From assembly GCA_963921195.1 (NCBI GenBank), contig OY992537.1:148731841-148795840 (forward strand): a DNA stretch of 64,000 nt. The letters run 5' to 3'. Below the pieces are notes generated by a model. It worked only from the letters and a program-made list of their open reading frames with translations. It did not search any database and was not told where the DNA came from. Shown piece by piece: positions 49,442 to 60,224 of the stretch (the first letter of the stretch is position 1; every line of letters starts with the position of its first letter). Made by a program: the position numbers and the translations under genes. This DNA is from Pegoplata infirma. Lineage: Eukaryota > Arthropoda > Insecta > Diptera > Anthomyiidae.

Positions 49442-51687
49442 CACTGTGCAACAAGAAAAATGAGCCTCAATGCCTTCAACGCCATATGAAAGTAGACCAT
49501 CAGATGGACAAAATCACCAAAGGGTTTTGGAAAGTCAGTTCGGATTTCTTTTTTATAGCCCACTGAAGTTTTTATTTTTTTATCAAAGGCGTTTGGAAAA
49601 CGTCAAAAATACTATAATAAGAACACATCTGAGCTTCAAAATATGATTTGATGCCTTCAGTAAAATTTTATGGCGGTTCTTTTCTTAGAACATTTTAACC
49701 CTCTAACTGCCATTTTTAGGGGTCATTTTAGTCCTTTTTCAAAAACTAAACACAGAAGTCTAATAAAACGTCCATTTAGAGGGTTAAAATGTTCTACAAA
49801 TATTTTCCTCATAAAATTTCACTAGGGGTTGTCGAATGTTCAAAGATTGTGCGACATGCGCAAAGTGCTTAAAAACGGTCAAGTATAAATAATCAATGTT
49901 TGTTATTTATTTTTACCAAAGCAGTGTTAAAAAATATCGACAAAAAACAGTGCAAATATACTTTTGAGCTAAAAATGACGTTCTGACGTGTTTTATAAAA
50001 TTTTATGATGATTCTTTTCTTTGACCAAATTAACCCTCTAGCTCCCGTTTTAAAGGGTCATTTATGTCCTTTTTTAAAAGAAATACAAAAAAGTCTATAA
50101 AAAAGGCAGTTAAAGGATTAAAATGTTTTACAAATATTTTCTGCATCAAATTTTACTAGGGCACGAAGACAGAAAGTTCGTCCAGCATAAAGAAAATGCT
50201 TAAAAATTTTAAAGTATTGAAATTTTTATTTTTATATTTTTTTTGGGCCGAAATAAAAAAAAAAAACAAGTAACAAAGTTAAATTCGACTTTGTCGAAAG
50301 TATTAATACCTTCCACGAAGTTAAAAAATTATATTTGCAAAACAAAAATAAACAAAAAAAAAATTAAAAAAAAAAATCCGCGAAAAATATTTTTTGGTAA
50401 AAAAAAAATTCGACGAAAAATTTTTTTTTTTTAATATGTTTGGATTTGTTTAAATACCATTCGGTGATCGATTCTGTTCACATGTGTCAACCAGCCGCCG
50501 AATTAAGGCATTTTGTATTTTTAGCTTATGTTGAATGTACTAAAATTTTTGAGGTGTCCTTGCATTTTCGTTCAATGATATATTCCAATGAATATATTAA
50601 GTTTCGAGGTGTTCTTACATTTTTGTTTATAACTTTTAAACCGCTGAACCGATTTCGTTCAAATGCAATACCAAACTGCTTAGGGCAACAACAAGTAAAT
50701 ACGCTAAGTCTTTGGTATATCTGTTTAATACTTTGGCCGTGATCACCATTTCCACAGACGGACAGGCATCGCTAGAATGTCTCGGTAGAATGTCTTAAAA
50801 TCGATCACTGATCAATAATATAATTGGGGGTTTTCGTGTCAACTGACACAACTTTTGATCCCTATCTACTATCCTATTGGATAGTAGTGCAGACACAACG
50901 AGATCGGTCAAGGACTCTCTGGGTTAGAGGGGGTCGAATTTGATATATTGACCAAAGAGGTGTTTTTTCTCATCCATGTAACTTCTTACCAATTGTTTTT
51001 AGCAAAATGTGTCCCAAATAGTTTACATAGCTATTTCTTCAAACATATTAAAAAAAAAAAAACATTTTCGTCAAATTTTTTTTTTACCAAAAAATTTCTT
51101 TCGCGGATTTTTTTTTTGCAAATAATTTTTTTAAATCTTGGAGGGTATTAATACATTCGACAAAGTCGAATTTAACTTGGTCACTTGTTTTTTTTTTATT
51201 TCGGCCCAAATATAAAAACAAAATTTTGAATACTTTAAAATTTTTAAGCATTTTCTATATGCTGGACGAACTTTCTGTCTTAGACGTGCCCTAGTAAAAT
51301 TTGATGCAGAAAATATTTGTAAAACCTTTTAACCCTTTAACTGCCTTTTTTACAAACTTTTTTTGTATTTCTTTTAAAAAAGGACAAAAATTACCCTTTA
51401 AAACGGGAGCTAGAGGGTTAATTTGGTCAAAGAAAAGAATCATCATAAAATTTTATAAAACACATCAGAACATAATTTTTAGCTCAAAAGTATATTTGCA
51501 CTGTTTTTTGTCGATATTTTTTAACACTGCTTTCCCGAGTAAAAAAGATTATATATATTCATATAAAATTATATAAAGCCATCATATATAATCATATATA
51601 GTTTAATGCGAAAAATGAGTCGATAAAACGATATAAAAACTTATCAAATTTGATCAAATATGATCAAATTTGATATAATTTTAATAT
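49442..51687. mobile_element. Foldback element, truncated duplicate copy
   Basis: It begins cactgtgcaac directly after taa. It holds a left arm (49442-50442), a central region (about 50443-51039), the inner half of the right arm (51040-51533) and the first 154 bp of the TT-type insertion (51534-51687). It stops where the minus-strand LINE's A tail begins. It matches 55670-57913 apart from about ten point changes or small indels (for example ttgaccaaat here against ttggccaaat there). Confidence 0.9.
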
Positions 51688-51751
51688 TTTTTTTTTACGT
51701 TGAACCAACACTCAGGGGATGCCCCTACTAATGCAATGCATTGTGTTGATA

Positions 51752-54652
51752 TCAGGAAAATAGATTGTGAGGAGGAGGAAAGAGGGAGTAGTGTTTGTGG
51801 ATATTTGACTTGAATTTATCTACATTAAAAGAAGCTGGGAAGACCTCCGCTGGAAGATTATTCCACATACGGCTAGTACGACTGATAAACGAACCTTCTC
51901 TGTAATGCGATGTGCGATCAACTGGACAATCGACAACAAATGGATGTGATCTACTAGACAACCGAGTGTTACGAACAAAAACTCGGGCTCTAGGGATAAG
52001 CTCACTTATCTCAGCGGAACACTTTCCATGGTAATATCGATAGAACAGAGTCACACAACCCACATTCCGACGATGCTCCAGTGAGTCAATAGAGTTGGAT
52101 ACCCTATTGTCATTGATAAGCATCAACGCCCTCCTTTGCACACGGTCCAAAAGCTCCAAAATAGACTTTGAAGCCCCTGCCCATATATGGGAGTTGTATT
52201 CCATCTTCGGTCGGATGTAGGTGGTATAAATAGTTAAGAGATCGGATGAGGTGAAGTACTTCTTACACCGGTTTAAAAAACCGAGACACTTGAATGCTTC
52301 TTTCGACACTTGAAATACGTGTTTATTCCAACGGACATCGCACTGAATTTTCATGCCCAGAACATCAAGAGTGTCCGATTCCTCGATACCTATACCACCC
52401 ATTTGTACAGATGACGCTGGTGATTCCACATTTCTGTGGGTCAACATACAACATTGGGTCTTGCGTGCATTAAACTTGACCCTATTCGCAAGACCCCACT
52501 CAGAGATTGTCAAAAGGTCCTGATTAAGTGTGTCATTCATAATCCGCCTTTTTTCCTCAACCTGAACAAGGCTTGGCCTACGATCGAAGGAAAATGAATG
52601 ACAAATGTTGCTGTCATCTGCAAAAGAGTAGATAGGATTTGAAGTTTGACTTAGAAGGTCGTTAAGAAAAATAAGAAAAAGGGTAGGAGAAAGAACAGAA
52701 CCTTGCGGTACCCCTGATTGGAGCTGAAATTCATCCGATGAGAAACCATCTATAACAACACGTATAGATCGGTTCCTGAGAAAACTCGAAATAAATCGAG
52801 AGAAGTCGTTACCGACACCGAAGGCATTAAGCTTAGATATGAGTGCACCGTGCCACACACAATCAAATGCCTTGGAAATATCCAGAGCAACCACCTTACT
52901 CTCACCAAAACGGTGGATCGAACGACTCCAACGTTCCGAAAGGAACGCCATCAGATCCCCAGTAGAACGAGTTCTACAAAAACCATACTGTCGATCGTTT
53001 AAAAGTAAGTTAGCCTCAAGATACCTAACAAGATGGCAATTTACCATGCTCTCCATCACCTTCGAGAGCGCTGAGCATATTGCGATTGGGCGGTAGTTAT
53101 CAGGGTTATTAGCCGCTCCCTTTTTAGGGATTGGCTGCACATTGGCAACCTTCCAACATGAGGGAAAGACTCCCGCACGGTAAGACGAGATAAAAAGGTT
53201 GGCCAGTGGACGTGCTAACGTTGTAGAACACTGTTTCAGCACCAGTGCTGGTATACCATCCGGCCCCGGTGATTTATTTACGTTAAGATCCGCAAGAACC
53301 CTTTTAACTGCACGTGCTAGGAAAAATATCCTGGGCATAGTATGGGATACCCTCTCGAGTTCGGGCAGTGGTTGATTGCTTTCCGACAAAAAAGAGTTTC
53401 TTGCAAAAAGACCAGCCAACAGGTTAGCTTTATCAACCGGTTCAGTGAATACTTGGTCGTCTTTTAAAAGAGTCGGGATAGAAGAACTAGGATTTTCCCT
53501 GACTCTTTTAACAAACGACCAAAAGCTCTTACTGCCCCGAGGAGCAGCAAGAACTTTAGCACGAAGTCGCTGTTCGTAAAGAAGCTTTTCACGACTAAGT
53601 ACTTTTACACACTCGGATCTCGCCTGTTTGCGTAGCAGATCAGTATTGGCGTTTTTATTGTTACGCCAATTTCTGAATGCTTCCTCCCTGGATCTGACTG
53701 CGTTCCTGCAAGTCTGGTTAAACCAACATTTATCCTTTGGTTTAGCCGAAATGAGCTTTGATGGAATGAATGACTTCATTCCAAGCAATATAACGTTTTC
53801 AACCATTTTCGCCGCGGCGTCGACGTTGCCGTCGAGGAAACAAAGTTTCCAATTGAAACGCCGGAAAAAGTCGTTGAGCTCAGCCCAACGGGCCTTCTCA
53901 TATACGAAAACTGAACGCTTCGTAGCTGTTGTCGAAACGTTACGAAGATCGGAGTGCGAAAAGGATGCGGAAATGGTGCAATGATCCGAATTACCCAGAG
54001 GTGCAAATGTTTTTACTTCGTATTTGTCAGGATGCGAAGTAAGAAAGAGGTCGAGAGTATTTTGGTGTTCATTCCCAACGCCCGTTAAGCGCGTTGGTTC
54101 ATTCACTAACTGCGACAGGTGGTTATGCGCGGCGAATAACTCAACGTATTCACCAACCGGAGACGAATGGTTTGAATGGAGAATCCATGAAGAGTTGTGA
54201 ACATTGAAATCACCTGCCACTACAATTTCACTGCTCGGGCAACTCTCCAGGATTCTCGATATCGAATTTGAAAGGGCGTCAAAGCCATCCAAAGAAGTAA
54301 CCCTTCCCGCATTGGGACTCCTATACAGGAACCCAAAATGTAATGAGTGTGCCCTGATTCCGAATTTAACCCATAAAGAATTAAATTCGGGATCATTCGT
54401 GCCCAAATGTGGCAGGCACTGGTACACAACATCATTACGTACATATACCGCAAGGCCCCTATGAAAGACAAAAAGGGATAGCAAGTGATACCCAGGAATT
54501 TGGAAATCCTGTGGATCAGCATCCCCATGTACCTGGGTCTCACACAAGGCGAAAACATCCGGCCGATGGAAGCAAATGTGAGCATACACAGAGAAAAAGT
54601 TCGCTCTCAGTCCGCGTATGTTGCAGAAGTCTATACGAAATCTACCAGTCAT
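51752..54652 (-). CDS. LINE endonuclease-reverse transcriptase (966 aa)
   Basis: This protein nicks target DNA and primes cDNA synthesis from the nick. The AP-like endonuclease is N-terminal: CNIRGL near residue 10, CETQ near 38, GDFNVH near 147 and NSDH near 221. The reverse transcriptase starts with NKSPGPDGIP near 458, followed by NNPDNYRPIAI, LDISKAFDCVWH, LQSGVPQGSVLSP and the catalytic FADD at 677-680. The C-terminal part (about 850-966) holds an SRTSRMWNNLPAEVF stretch common at the ends of CR1/L2-type LINE ORFs. There is no RNase H, no zinc-knuckle ORF1, and no stop or frameshift. The start at 54652 directly precedes the endonuclease and is the first ATG of the frame. Confidence 0.93.
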   Translation of the reverse strand: MTGRFRIDFCNIRGLRANFFSVYAHICFHRPDVFALCETQVHGDADPQDFQIPGYHLLSLFVFHRGLAVYVRNDVVYQCLPHLGTNDPEFNSLWVKFGIRAHSLHFGFLYRSPNAGRVTSLDGFDALSNSISRILESCPSSEIVVAGDFNVHNSSWILHSNHSSPVGEYVELFAAHNHLSQLVNEPTRLTGVGNEHQNTLDLFLTSHPDKYEVKTFAPLGNSDHCTISASFSHSDLRNVSTTATKRSVFVYEKARWAELNDFFRRFNWKLCFLDGNVDAAAKMVENVILLGMKSFIPSKLISAKPKDKCWFNQTCRNAVRSREEAFRNWRNNKNANTDLLRKQARSECVKVLSREKLLYEQRLRAKVLAAPRGSKSFWSFVKRVRENPSSSIPTLLKDDQVFTEPVDKANLLAGLFARNSFLSESNQPLPELERVSHTMPRIFFLARAVKRVLADLNVNKSPGPDGIPALVLKQCSTTLARPLANLFISSYRAGVFPSCWKVANVQPIPKKGAANNPDNYRPIAICSALSKVMESMVNCHLVRYLEANLLLNDRQYGFCRTRSTGDLMAFLSERWSRSIHRFGESKVVALDISKAFDCVWHGALISKLNAFGVGNDFSRFISSFLRNRSIRVVIDGFSSDEFQLQSGVPQGSVLSPTLFLIFLNDLLSQTSNPIYSFADDSNICHSFSFDRRPSLVQVEEKRRIMNDTLNQDLLTISEWGLANRVKFNARKTQCCMLTHRNVESPASSVQMGGIGIEESDTLDVLGMKIQCDVRWNKHVFQVSKEAFKCLGFLNRCKKYFTSSDLLTIYTTYIRPKMEYNSHIWAGASKSILELLDRVQRRALMLINDNRVSNSIDSLEHRRNVGCVTLFYRYYHGKCSAEISELIPRARVFVRNTRLSSRSHPFVVDCPVDRTSHYREGSFISRTSRMWNNLPAEVFPASFNVDKFKSNIHKHYSLFPPPHNLFS

Positions 54653-55610
54653 AAAAACGTTTTAAAATTCAAGTCAATATTCCTAACGATTGTACAGGTA
54701 GCCAACTGGTAGGTTTGATGCTGGAATGGTTACTCTATGATCAGTGTTATACCTTAATCATATAGCAACCCAGCAACAAACGAACAAGAAGGCACTTGCA
54801 CTACGTATTAAAAAAAAAAAAAACAAGGGAAATGTGGATAAGGTTATTATGGAACACAATGATGCGGACAAGGATGCATAAAAGCCCTAAGCTTGGACAT
54901 TGTAAATAAAAATTGATGATTTTGGAGTTTTGACGTAATTTTTTTGGGAATCACGGGATCCTGGGAGACTGTTGGCTCTATTTTAAAGATGCAGCAATAT
55001 GTTGTTGTTGTTGATATTTTTATTTTCTTTTTTCACTAGTTATAATTATGTAAATTTGTGTGTATAGTTGAATGTATGTAATTTAAGCGCAGAATTTTTT
55101 AATTTTGTTTTATCTGTTGTTTGTTTTCAATTTAAGACTTTTTGGTTTTTTTTTTTCTATTGAGTATTAATGTATGTATGTTTATTTGGTTGGTTTTGGT
55201 TATTCTCAAATGTGTTTTTTTTTAGTGCGTGTAATTGGTGTTATTGTTGTTATGGGATTTGTTATTTTAATTTGTGGTTTTGTTATTGTTTTAATTTTAA
55301 CTATTTGCTCTATTTTGAATGTTTAAATGCAATGATTTTTTTTTTGTTAAAACCGGTTTAGAGAAGGAAATTTGGTGTGGAGTTTTAAATATTGAATTTT
55401 AGTTATTTTAAATAATTATTTATTTTATTTTTATAATTTATTTATTTTATTTTGGTCACTGATTTGGAAACTTTATTTTGAATAAATAGTTTTTGCACAT
55501 ATGTATGACGGACGACACTTTAAAATATTATTTGAATTAGATAAATTGACATTAAACGAGTAAACAACAAGCGACAAGACGTGTTTACAGTACGACGGAC
55601 AGAACACTAC
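54653..55610 (-). other. 5' region of the minus-strand LINE (no ORF1)
   Basis: This is 958 bp between the ORF and the satellite junction. On the minus strand it begins gtagtgttctgtccgtcgta, a plausible LINE 5' end. It is A+T-rich, with a plus-strand A14 run near 54810 and a tgttgttgttgttg run near 55002. No ORF with Gag or zinc-knuckle features is present on either strand. It is probably the element's leader, though part could be an older unrelated fragment. Confidence 0.6.
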
Positions 55611-55669
55611 TCATTATTTACCGAGTTATAGCAATTTAAAAATGAGGGTCTCCAAAAAACCTTAAATAA
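55611..55669 (+). repeat. Satellite fragment (59 bp) between LINE and foldback
   Basis: It runs from tcattatttaccgag to ccttaaataa, identical to 49383-49441. Its last three bases, taa, are the foldback element's target duplication. It shows that the duplicated block began in the satellite, 59 bp upstream of the foldback. Confidence 0.95.
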
Positions 55670-56669
55670 CACTGTGCAACAAGAAAAATGAGCCTCAATG
55701 CCTTCAACGCCATATGAAAGTAGACCATCAGATGGACAAAATCACCAAAGGGTTTTGGAAAGTCAGTTCGGATTTCTTTTTTATAGCCCACTGAAGTTTT
55801 TATTTTTTTATCAAAGGCGTTTGGAAAACGTCAAAAATACTATAATAAGAACACATCTGAGCTTCAAAATATGATTTGATGCCTTCAGTAAAATTTTATG
55901 GCGGTTCTTTTCTTAGAACATTTTAACCCTCTAACTGCCATTTTTAGGGGTCATTTTAGTCCTTTTTCAAAAACTAAACACAGAAGTCTAATAAAACGTC
56001 CATTTAGAGGGTTAAAATGTTCTACAAATATTTTCCTCATAAAATTTCTCTAGGGGTTGTCGAATGTTCAAAGATTGTGCGACATGCGCAAAGTGCTTAA
56101 AAACGGTCAAGTATAAATAATCAATGTTTGTTATTTATTTTTACCAAAGCAGTGTTAAAAAATATCGACAAAAAACAGTGCAAATATACTTTTGAGCTAA
56201 AAATGACGTTCTGACGTGTTTTATAAAATTTTATGATGATTCTTTTCTTTGGCCAAATTAACCCTCTAGCTCCCGTTTTAAAGGGTCATTTATGTCCTTT
56301 TTTAAAAGAAATACAAAAAAGTCTATAAAAAAGGCAGTTAAAGGATTAAAATGTTTTACAAATATTTTCTGCATCAAATTTTACTAGGGCACGAAGACAG
56401 AAAGTTCGTCCAGCATAAAGAAAATGCTTAAAAATTTTAAAGTATTGAAATTTTTATTTTTATATTTTTTTTGGGCCGAAATAAAAAAAAAAAACAAGTA
56501 ACAAAGTTAAATTCGACTTTGTCGAAAGTATTAATACCTTCCACGATGTAAAAAAGTATATTTGCAAAACAAAAATAAACAAAAAAAAAATTAAAAAAAA
56601 AATCCGCGAAAAATATTTTTTGGTAAAAAAAAAATTCGACGAAAAATTTTTTTTTTTTTAATATGTTTG
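55670..56669 (+). repeat. Left arm of foldback element
   Basis: It is complementary to the two right-arm pieces. It contains two diverged direct sub-repeats about 335 bp apart (starting near 55891 and 56226), each with aaattttatg, an aaccctcta(a/g)ct block, a tttttcaaaa-like stretch and a return block. In the first sub-repeat gaacattttaaccctctaa is inverted about 100 bp later, making a local hairpin within the arm. The inner end includes ttaaattcgactttgtcgaa, itself a short palindrome. Confidence 0.85.
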
Positions 56670-57266
56670 GATTTGTTTAAATACCATTCGGTGATCGATT
56701 CTGTTCACATGTGTCAACCAGCCGCCGAATTAAGGCATTTTGTATTTTTAGCTTATGTTGAATGTACTAAAATTTTTGAGGTGTCCTTGCATTTTCGTTC
56801 AATGATATATTCCAATGAATATATTAAGTTTCGAGGTGTTCTTACATTTTTGTTTATAACTTTTAAACCGCTGAACCGATTTCGTTCAAATGCAATACCA
56901 AACTGCTTAGGGCAACAACAAGTAAATACGCTAAGTCTTTGGTATATCTGTTTAATACTTTGGCCGTGATCACCATTTCCACAGACGGACAGGCATCGCT
57001 AGAATGTCTCGGTAGAATGTCTTAAAATCGATCACTGATCAATAATATAATTGGGGGTTTTCGTGTCAACTGACACAACTTTTGATCCCTATCTACTATC
57101 CTATTGGATAGTAGTGCAGACACAACGAGATCGGTCAAGGACTCTCTGGGTTAGAGGGGGTCGAATTTGATATATTGACCAAAGAGGTGTTTTTTCTCAT
57201 CCATGTAACTTCTTACCAATTGTTTTTAGCAAAATGTGTCCCAAATAGTTTACATAGCTATTTCTT
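56670..57266 (+). other. Central non-inverted region of the foldback element
   Basis: These 597 bp are not repeated in inverse. They contain a 100-codon ORF (56667-56969) that is also intact in the truncated copy (50440-50742) but has no recognisable domain. The following stretch (cacagacggacaggcatcgc and neighbouring text) resembles short repeats that I recall as common in fly genomes. No promoter or transposase could be identified. Confidence 0.6.
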
Positions 57267-57759
57267 CAAACATATTAAAAAAAAAAAACATTTTCGTCAA
57301 ATTTTTTTTTTACCAAAAAATTTCTTTCGCGGATTTTTTTTTGGCAAATAATTTTTTTAAATCTTGGAGGGTATTAATACATTCGACAAAGTCGAATTTA
57401 ACTTGGTCACTTGTTTTTTTTTTATTTCGGCCCAAATATAAAAACAAAATTTTGAATACTTTAAAATTTTTAAGCATTTTCTATATGCTGGACGAACTTT
57501 CTGTCTTAGACGTGCCCTAGTAAAATTTGATGCAGAAAATATTTGTAAAACCTTTTAACCCTTTAACTGCCTTTTTTACAAACTTTTTTTGTATTTCTTT
57601 TAAAAAAGGACAAAAATTACCCTTTAAAACGGGAGCTAGAGGGTTAATTTGGTCAAAGAAAAGAATCATCATAAAATTTTATAAAACACATCAGAACATA
57701 ATTTTTAGCTCAAAAGTATATTTGCACTGTTTTTTGTCGATATTTTTTAACACTGCTTT
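57267..57759 (-). repeat. Right arm of foldback element, inner part
   Basis: It is the inverse complement of the inner half of the left arm, from caaacatatt to cactgcttt. It ends in the TT duplicated by the next insertion (57758-57759). Confidence 0.85.
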
Positions 57760-59734
57760 CCCGAGTAAAAAAGATTATATATATTCATATAAAATTATAT
57801 AAAGCCATCATATATAATCATATATAGTTTAATGCGAAAAATGAGTCGATAAAACGATATAAAAACTTATCAAATTTGATCAAATCTGATCAAATTTGAT
57901 ATAATTTTAATATAATTTTATATAGTTATATGCGAAAATTGGACCCTTTTTTGTATAAAATTGATGCAATTATATATAATTAAATATATTTATATATAAG
58001 AAAAAAATGTTTTCCCCCAAAACGCAAAAAATTGACAAAAAAAATTTGTTTCCAGGACTTAAAAATTTTCAAAAATATTTTTAGGACTTTGAAAATTTTC
58101 AAAAAAAAAACATCTGGACTTAGAAAATTTTTTGTATTTTTTTTTTTTTTCAATTTTGCATCAGTCCTAGAATTTTGGGACTTAGAAAATTTTAATTTTT
58201 TTTTGACTTAGAAAAATTTTCAAAAGTTATATTAAATTATATGTAAAGGACTTAGATTTTTTTTTTAAATTTTACTCATATAAGATAACATATAATTTAA
58301 AAACAGTTGCATAAAGTTTTATATAAAATTTCTTCACATATTTTGTTTTATCAAATTATATAAAAAAGAAGACATAATTTTAAAGTTCATATGTAATTAT
58401 ATAAACAAACTTTAAATCATATGTTATTACACCGTCCGACACACTTTTGTACACATGGACCGGACCCGAAAATTCTGAAAGTAGGGCCAAAAAAAAAATA
58501 CCCGTGTCTCCCAGTTTTTCTAGATCAATTCGCGTTTTCGCGAAAAACGCAAAAAAAAAAAAAAAAATTTTACAATGTAAAAAAAATGTTTGCTTTCCAG
58601 AAAGTAAGGGCTCAAAATAACATTCTTGTGTTTCCCGGTTTTTCTATATCAATTCGCGTTTTCGCGAAAATGCATTTTTTTAGAACACTTGAAAAAATTT
58701 ACTACATTCCGTAAATAGGGCTTAAAATATAATATTGTTTTAGTTTTTCCATATTAATTCACGAAAAATGCAATTTTGAAAAAATGTATTGCATTATTTT
58801 TTATAAATATAAAACAAAAATATACATGATTTACAGTAGAATTACGGTCCTTATACAAAAATTGCTAAAAAATAAAATTCTCGTGTCTCCCAATGTTTTA
58901 TGTATCTAATCGCGTTTTCGCGAAAATGCATTTTTTTGCACACTTAAAAAAAAAATTTACTACATTCGAAAAGTGGGACTAAAAATAAAATATTCACCTA
59001 TTTTTTTTAAATTAATTTAGAAAAAATGGAATTTGAAAAAATTTATTGAATTATTTTTATTTTTATAAGTATAGAATATAAAATTTGACTTAAATAATAT
59101 TATGAGTTTGCAAGTGTGCTAAAAAGAAAAAAAATTTTTTTTTTCACAAATTTGCAAATTGATATGAAATAACTGACACATAAATGCGAGTGTGCTAAAA
59201 AGAACAAAATATATTTTTTTTTTAATTTGCGAATTGATATGAAATAACTGAGACATAAATGCTTAGATTTGAACCCAATTTTTTTTTTTTTTACAGTGCA
59301 AAAAAAAAATTTTTAGCGTTTTTCGCGAATACGCGAATTGATCGCGAAAACCTGAGAGACATGGGTGTTTTTTTTTTAACCCCACTTTCTGAATAGCATA
59401 ATTTTTTTCTATTGTGGAAACTTTTTTTTTTTGTTGCATTTTTCGCGAAAACGCGAATTGATCTAGAAAAACTGGGAGACACGGGTATTTTATTTTTGGC
59501 CCAACTTTCCGAATTTTCGGGTCCGGTTCATGTGTACAGCCAAAAGTTTCAATTTGTTGGACGGTGTTATATAAAAGTCAATATTTTCTGTTATATAATT
59601 TTATATAAGAAACAAATTAGAAGTGCAAATATATAAAATCACATATGATGCAACAAAAAATACATATAGTTTTACAAAATAATATATGTATATATAAAAC
59701 TATATATAATTATATATGATCTTTTTTACTCGGG
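57760..59734. mobile_element. TT-type element (CCC...GGG ends), 1,975 bp, nested in the right arm
   Basis: It starts cccgagtaaaaaagat and ends atcttttttactcggg, flanked by TT (57758-57759 and 59735-59736). The left arm of the foldback gives the uninterrupted version (ccaaagcag, complement of ctgctttgg) and proves the empty site. The flanks are A+T-rich tatata/atataa strings. A ggacttagaaaatttt motif is repeated about five times between 58053 and 58220. A third element is nested at 58430-59566. No ORF of note. Confidence 0.85.
58430..59566. mobile_element. 1,137-bp TIR element (TTA target duplication), third nesting level
   Basis: The ends caccgtcc / ggacggtg are flanked by tta (58427-58429 and 59567-59569). 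Inverted similarity continues inward for about 130 bp at each end (to about 58560 and from about 59440), including gaccggacccgaaaattc and actgggagacacgggta type strings. The middle holds four diverged repeats containing cgcgttttcgcgaaaa, itself nearly palindromic, at about 58537, 58660, 58755 (decayed) and 58912. The CAC start and TWA duplication match the outer foldback element. No ORF is coding-like. Confidence 0.8.
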
Positions 59735-60224
59735 TTGGTAAAAATAAATAACAAACATTGATTATTTATACTTGACCGTTTTTAAGCACTTTGCGTATGT
59801 CGCACAATCTTTGAACATTCGACAACCCCTAGTGAAATTTTATGAGGAAAATATTTGTAGAACATTTTAACCCTCTAAATGGACGTTTTATTAGACTTCT
59901 GTGTTTAGTTCTTGAAAAAGGACTAAAATGACCCCTTAAAATGGCAGTTAGAGGGTTAAAATGTTCTAAGAAAAGAACCGCCATAAAATTTCACTGAAGA
60001 CATCAAATCATATTTTGAAGCTCAGATGTGTTCTTATTATAGTATTTTTGACGTTTTCCAATCGCCTTTGATAAAAAAAATGAAAACTTCAGTGGGCTAT
60101 AAAAAAGAAATCCGAACTGACTTTGCAAAACCCTTTGGTGATTTTGTCCATCTGATGGTCTACTTTCATATGGCGTTGAAGGCATTGAGGCTCAATGCGA
60201 TGACCCAAAATTTGTTGCACAGTG
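59735..60224 (-). repeat. Right arm of foldback element, outer part
   Basis: It is the inverse complement of 55670-56150, with small differences such as ttggaaaacg against ttccaatcgc. It begins with the second TT of the target duplication and ends at the taa duplication (60225-60227). Confidence 0.87.

Larger units (their letters stand above)
51688..55610 (-). mobile_element. APE-type non-LTR retrotransposon (3.9 kb), minus strand
   Basis: Read on the minus strand it has a leader of about 960 bp, one 966-aa ORF (endonuclease plus reverse transcriptase), a 61-bp 3' UTR and an A9 tail (T9 at 51688-51696). No RNase H and no ORF1 are visible. The ORF is fully open, which suggests a young copy. 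There is no short target duplication. Instead the 3' end lies inside the foldback element and the 5' end abuts satellite that repeats 49383-51687, so 2.3 kb is present on both sides. The protein looks like the CR1/L2/jockey group; I do not assign a family. Confidence 0.9.
55670..60224. mobile_element. Foldback DNA element with 1-kb arms, complete, with nested insertions
   Basis: The ends cactgtgcaacaa / ttgttgcacagtg are flanked by taa (55667-55669 and 60225-60227); removing the insert restores ccttaaataatggg. The left arm is about 1,000 bp (55670-56669) and the centre about 597 bp. The right arm is split by a 1,975-bp TT-type insertion (57267-57759 and 59735-60224). Without that insert the element is about 2.58 kb. 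No transposase is visible. A TAA duplication recalls PIF/Harbinger (TWA), but arms this long are foldback-like; the family is uncertain. Confidence 0.88.

Noticed and set aside
51301..51576. 91-aa ORF also present at 57527-57802
   Set aside because: It lies in the foldback arm, crosses into the nested TT-type insertion, and repeats only because the block is duplicated.
53628..53984. 118-aa plus-strand ORF (and others at 52839-54712)
   Set aside because: All lie antisense to the 966-aa reverse transcriptase ORF.
58141..58420. tatata strings as promoters
   Set aside because: These are A+T-rich filler in a non-autonomous element with no downstream gene.
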